Shown: piece after piece, positions 62,127 through 64,000 of the stretch
Layout of the letters: each line of letters begins with the position of its first letter
How positions within the stretch are numbered: position 1 is the stretch's first letter
Assembly: GCF_014262665.1 (NCBI RefSeq)
Contig: NZ_CP046883.1
Span: forward strand, 682,001-746,000
DNA length: 64,000 bases
Source of the DNA: Corynebacterium anserum
Lineage (GTDB): Bacteria > Actinomycetota > Actinomycetes > Mycobacteriales > Mycobacteriaceae
Reading direction: 5' to 3'
Notes under the pieces: generated by a model
Databases searched by the model: none
Seen by the model: the letters and a program-made list of their open reading frames with translations, nothing else
What the model was told of the DNA's origin: nothing
Program-made: the position numbers and the translations under genes

Positions 62127-62963
62127 CTACCCGCCCATTGCTTGCCACAGTTGGTCGTTAAAGTTTGTCCAGCGTTCTTTAGCCCAGTCTCCGAAGTGTC
62201 TTGTGGTCAGAACAACGGCTGCACGGTTGCTTGGACGATGAATCCACAGGAACGTTCCGGATTGGCCAAAGTGACCAGCCGTATCGTGAGGCATACTCTG
62301 TGGAATCCAGTGGGGAATTTTTCCTCCGTGAAGGGAAAAGCCTAGCCCCCAGGTGCATGGGTTGTGGCGACCGTAACCAGGCACGATGCCACTGAGCCTC
62401 GGAAACTGGGGGTGTAGAGCTTCTTCTAGCGTTTCCTCGCTTAAGAGCCGAGGTCCCAGGAATTCCTGTGCCAAGGTGGTTAATGCGTCGACGCTTGCCG
62501 AAAAGCCGTGTCCGGCGGAACCCTCTACAGTGATCTCGATATTCAACGGCTGGGAAACGGCCTGGTTCACGTAGTCGGGGAAGGCTATTTCAGTGGTGTA
62601 CTCGAGAGCTTCGGCTAGTACTTCATAGCCTGCAGAAGAGTAAATGCGGCGTGTTCGCGCTGGTTTTTCTTGTTCGCGACTAGCAAAAGCCATGCCTGAG
62701 GCATGGGAGAGGAGCTCTCGATAGGTCGGGGTGACGTCGAAGGAAGGAAGGAGGCTTGGTGGCACCCCATCATCGAGATCGAAAGCGCCTTCTTCGTACG
62801 CAATTAGTACAGCGTACGCAGTAATGAGTTTGCTTACACTAGCCAAGGAGAAACTTTCGGACGTGTCTCCCACACACTCAATGCCATCGGAGGTGATGGC
62901 AGAAGCAGCGACCTCTTCCACAGGCCACTCGCCCGTCGTTTGTAGTACATCAACAATGCTCAT
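62127..62963 (-). CDS. Beta-lactamase-family serine hydrolase
   Basis: 278-residue serine hydrolase of the class C beta-lactamase/esterase group. The nucleophile motif is S42-V-S-K45. The YxN position reads Y107-S-S (Asn replaced by Ser), and the KTG-equivalent is HFG in GHFGQSGT. No signal peptide is seen, so it is probably cytoplasmic, acting as an esterase or amidase rather than an antibiotic-resistance enzyme. It is shorter than the usual 350-400 residues. It is upstream of nothing on its strand except the CAU tRNA region. Confidence 0.85.
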   Translation of the reverse strand: MSIVDVLQTTGEWPVEEVAASAITSDGIECVGDTSESFSLASVSKLITAYAVLIAYEEGAFDLDDGVPPSLLPSFDVTPTYRELLSHASGMAFASREQEKPARTRRIYSSAGYEVLAEALEYTTEIAFPDYVNQAVSQPLNIEITVEGSAGHGFSASVDALTTLAQEFLGPRLLSEETLEEALHPQFPRLSGIVPGYGRHNPCTWGLGFSLHGGKIPHWIPQSMPHDTAGHFGQSGTFLWIHRPSNRAAVVLTTRHFGDWAKERWTNFNDQLWQAMGG

Positions 62964-63044
62964 AGTGGCAACGAGCTTACGTGACGTATATGAACCGCAT
63001 GAACAGGTAAGAAAGCAATCCTAAGGGGCGCCGTTCTTGGAAAG

Positions 63045-63377
63045 CTATCCCAGACGTTTTTCTACGAGCTTCACCAATTGACCAACGGTTCCCACTTTGT
63101 TGATGGCCTCGTCCTCAACATCGATATTGAACTCTTCTTCAAGGCGGACGGCGATGTCCACCAAAGTTAGTGAATCGACGTTCAGGTCATCATCCAGAGT
63201 GGTCTTCGAGGTTAGTTCCTCTTTGTCTACACCTGTGGCATCTTCAACGATCGCGAATACGCGAGATTCAGTGGATTCCGGAACGGATTGAGACTTCTTG
63301 ACGGGGGAATTGCTGCCCATCGCTGCGGCGAGTTGCTGCTTCGCGGACTCAGAGATCCCGGTGGTGTTGTCAGCCAT
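63045..63377 (-). CDS. acpM: Acyl carrier protein (AcpM-like)
   Basis: 110-residue acyl carrier protein. The phosphopantetheine Ser is S69 in LNVDSLTLVDIAVRLEEEF. The core of about 75 residues has an N-terminal extension of about 35 residues, similar to the extended AcpM of mycolate-producing Actinobacteria. It carries growing acyl chains in fatty-acid synthesis. It is divergent from the alpha/beta hydrolase gene. The symbol is by similarity; the extension here is at the N-terminus, so orthology to AcpM is not certain. Confidence 0.9.
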   Translation of the reverse strand: MADNTTGISESAKQQLAAAMGSNSPVKKSQSVPESTESRVFAIVEDATGVDKEELTSKTTLDDDLNVDSLTLVDIAVRLEEEFNIDVEDEAINKVGTVGQLVKLVEKRLG

Positions 63378-63590
63378 AAGGGTCCTTTCGGCGAACGTCC
63401 TTAAATGTCAATCAAAAGCATACGGGACGAGGGATTTTTCGGTCATTCGCCGCGGTGAGTGTGACCGTGCCGTGATGTATTTTCCTTAAAATCCCAGGTT
63501 GCAGGAAAATGACAGCTACGGTGTGCCTTGTGACTAAGGTGTAATAAATAGATTGAAATAGAACTGTCTCATAGGTAGGTGAAAGTTATC

Positions 63591-64000
63591 ATGTCGGCGA
63601 AATCATCACGTTTGGTGGGAGTAATCACATTGAGCGCGCGTCGTACAAAGAACCGCCTGCGGAAGTGCGTGCCGGATCTTCCCAACCTGCGTGATGTGCA
63701 TGAGACTCACTATGTGACTGTACCCGGCACACCAACAGGGGCAGAAGTGGAAGCCGTGGGGGAGAAGGATAAGCCGAAAGATCCCAACCGTCCTGACGTG
63801 AAAATAGCAGTCCGCGAAATCGTCTCCGAAAACTATGACTCGTCGGCGGCGGAGACGCTTAACATCATCTTCGCGCACGGATTTACTCTCTCCAGTCAGT
63901 CCTGGTTTTTCCAGGCCGAGCGCCTACGCCACATGGACAATCTGCGCATGTTCTTTCCCGATCTGCGCGGCCACGGCGATAGTTCTGCGCCGCCGGAATC
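63591..64000 (+). CDS. Alpha/beta hydrolase, N-terminal part, cut by window end
   Basis: The frame opens at ATG 63591 (MSAKSSRLVGVITLSARRTK) and runs to the window edge, 136 codons. The N-terminal basic part is followed by a strand, then HGFTLSSQSWFFQAERLR (oxyanion-hole HG motif) and FFPDLRGHGDSSAPPE, typical of alpha/beta hydrolases before the nucleophile elbow, which lies outside. It faces the acyl carrier protein gene, and a role in lipid metabolism is possible but unproven. Confidence 0.85.
   Translation, partial: MSAKSSRLVGVITLSARRTKNRLRKCVPDLPNLRDVHETHYVTVPGTPTGAEVEAVGEKDKPKDPNRPDVKIAVREIVSENYDSSAAETLNIIFAHGFTLSSQSWFFQAERLRHMDNLRMFFPDLRGHGDSSAPPE

Overview
This window comes from a high-G+C Gram-positive actinobacterium and almost certainly from Corynebacterium. 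The gene order lepA ... M3 peptidase, malQ, fadD, hemW, hrcA, dnaJ, rsmE, phoH, ybeY, CBS transporter, era, recO, uppS, zur, glyS, dgt, dnaG is the corynebacterial core arrangement. A mycothiol-dependent formaldehyde dehydrogenase, an AcpM-like carrier protein and a ChoD-like oxidase also point to mycothiol-using Actinobacteria. The species cannot be named from the sequence alone. No complete mobile element, CRISPR array or rRNA is visible.

Layout. 1-9.0 kb: the end of lepA, then a loosely organised set of single genes (MDR oxidoreductase, DUF2786 protein, BASS-type symporter, metallophosphoesterase, an exported beta-lactamase-fold protein, a Gly/Tyr repeat membrane protein, a ThDP enzyme). 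9.2-14.6 kb: an accessory-looking stretch with a helix-hairpin-helix/SNF2 helicase, two A+T-rich cell-surface genes, about 1 kb with little coding content and a 57-residue membrane protein. 15-23 kb: metabolic and transport genes (3-hydroxyacyl-CoA dehydrogenase, CsbD, class III aminotransferase, ABC exporter, C-S lyase, carboxylesterase). 23-30 kb: M3 peptidase, two tiny membrane proteins, malQ and fadD.

30-43.5 kb is a dense co-directional housekeeping block: porphyrin/heat shock (hemW, hrcA, dnaJ), ribosome maturation (rsmE, phoH, ybeY, era), DNA repair (recO), cell-wall lipid carrier (uppS) and an iron/manganese exporter. One A+T-rich gene with coding repeats sits between era and recO, downstream of an 11-G tract. 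43.6-55.3 kb holds zur, a candidate 6C-type small RNA with its own promoter and terminator, glyS, a TPM-domain protein, dgt, a secreted RNase Sa-like nuclease, a ChoD-like oxidase and dnaG. 55.3-64 kb holds the mscR/MBL formaldehyde module, copA, a decayed patch next to tRNA-Asn, a CAU tRNA, a serine hydrolase, an acyl carrier protein and the start of an alpha/beta hydrolase.

The best candidates for something undescribed are non-coding: the C-rich-loop RNA at 44.27-44.40 kb and a three-hairpin RNA region after fadD at 29.97-30.14 kb. Also notable are the loss of three of four zinc ligands in DnaG, a dyad operator overlapping the predicted leaderless promoter of the C-S lyase, the poly-G tract, and a frameshifted helix-turn-helix gene. 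I did not find a convincing new multi-gene system such as a defence island or biosynthetic cluster.
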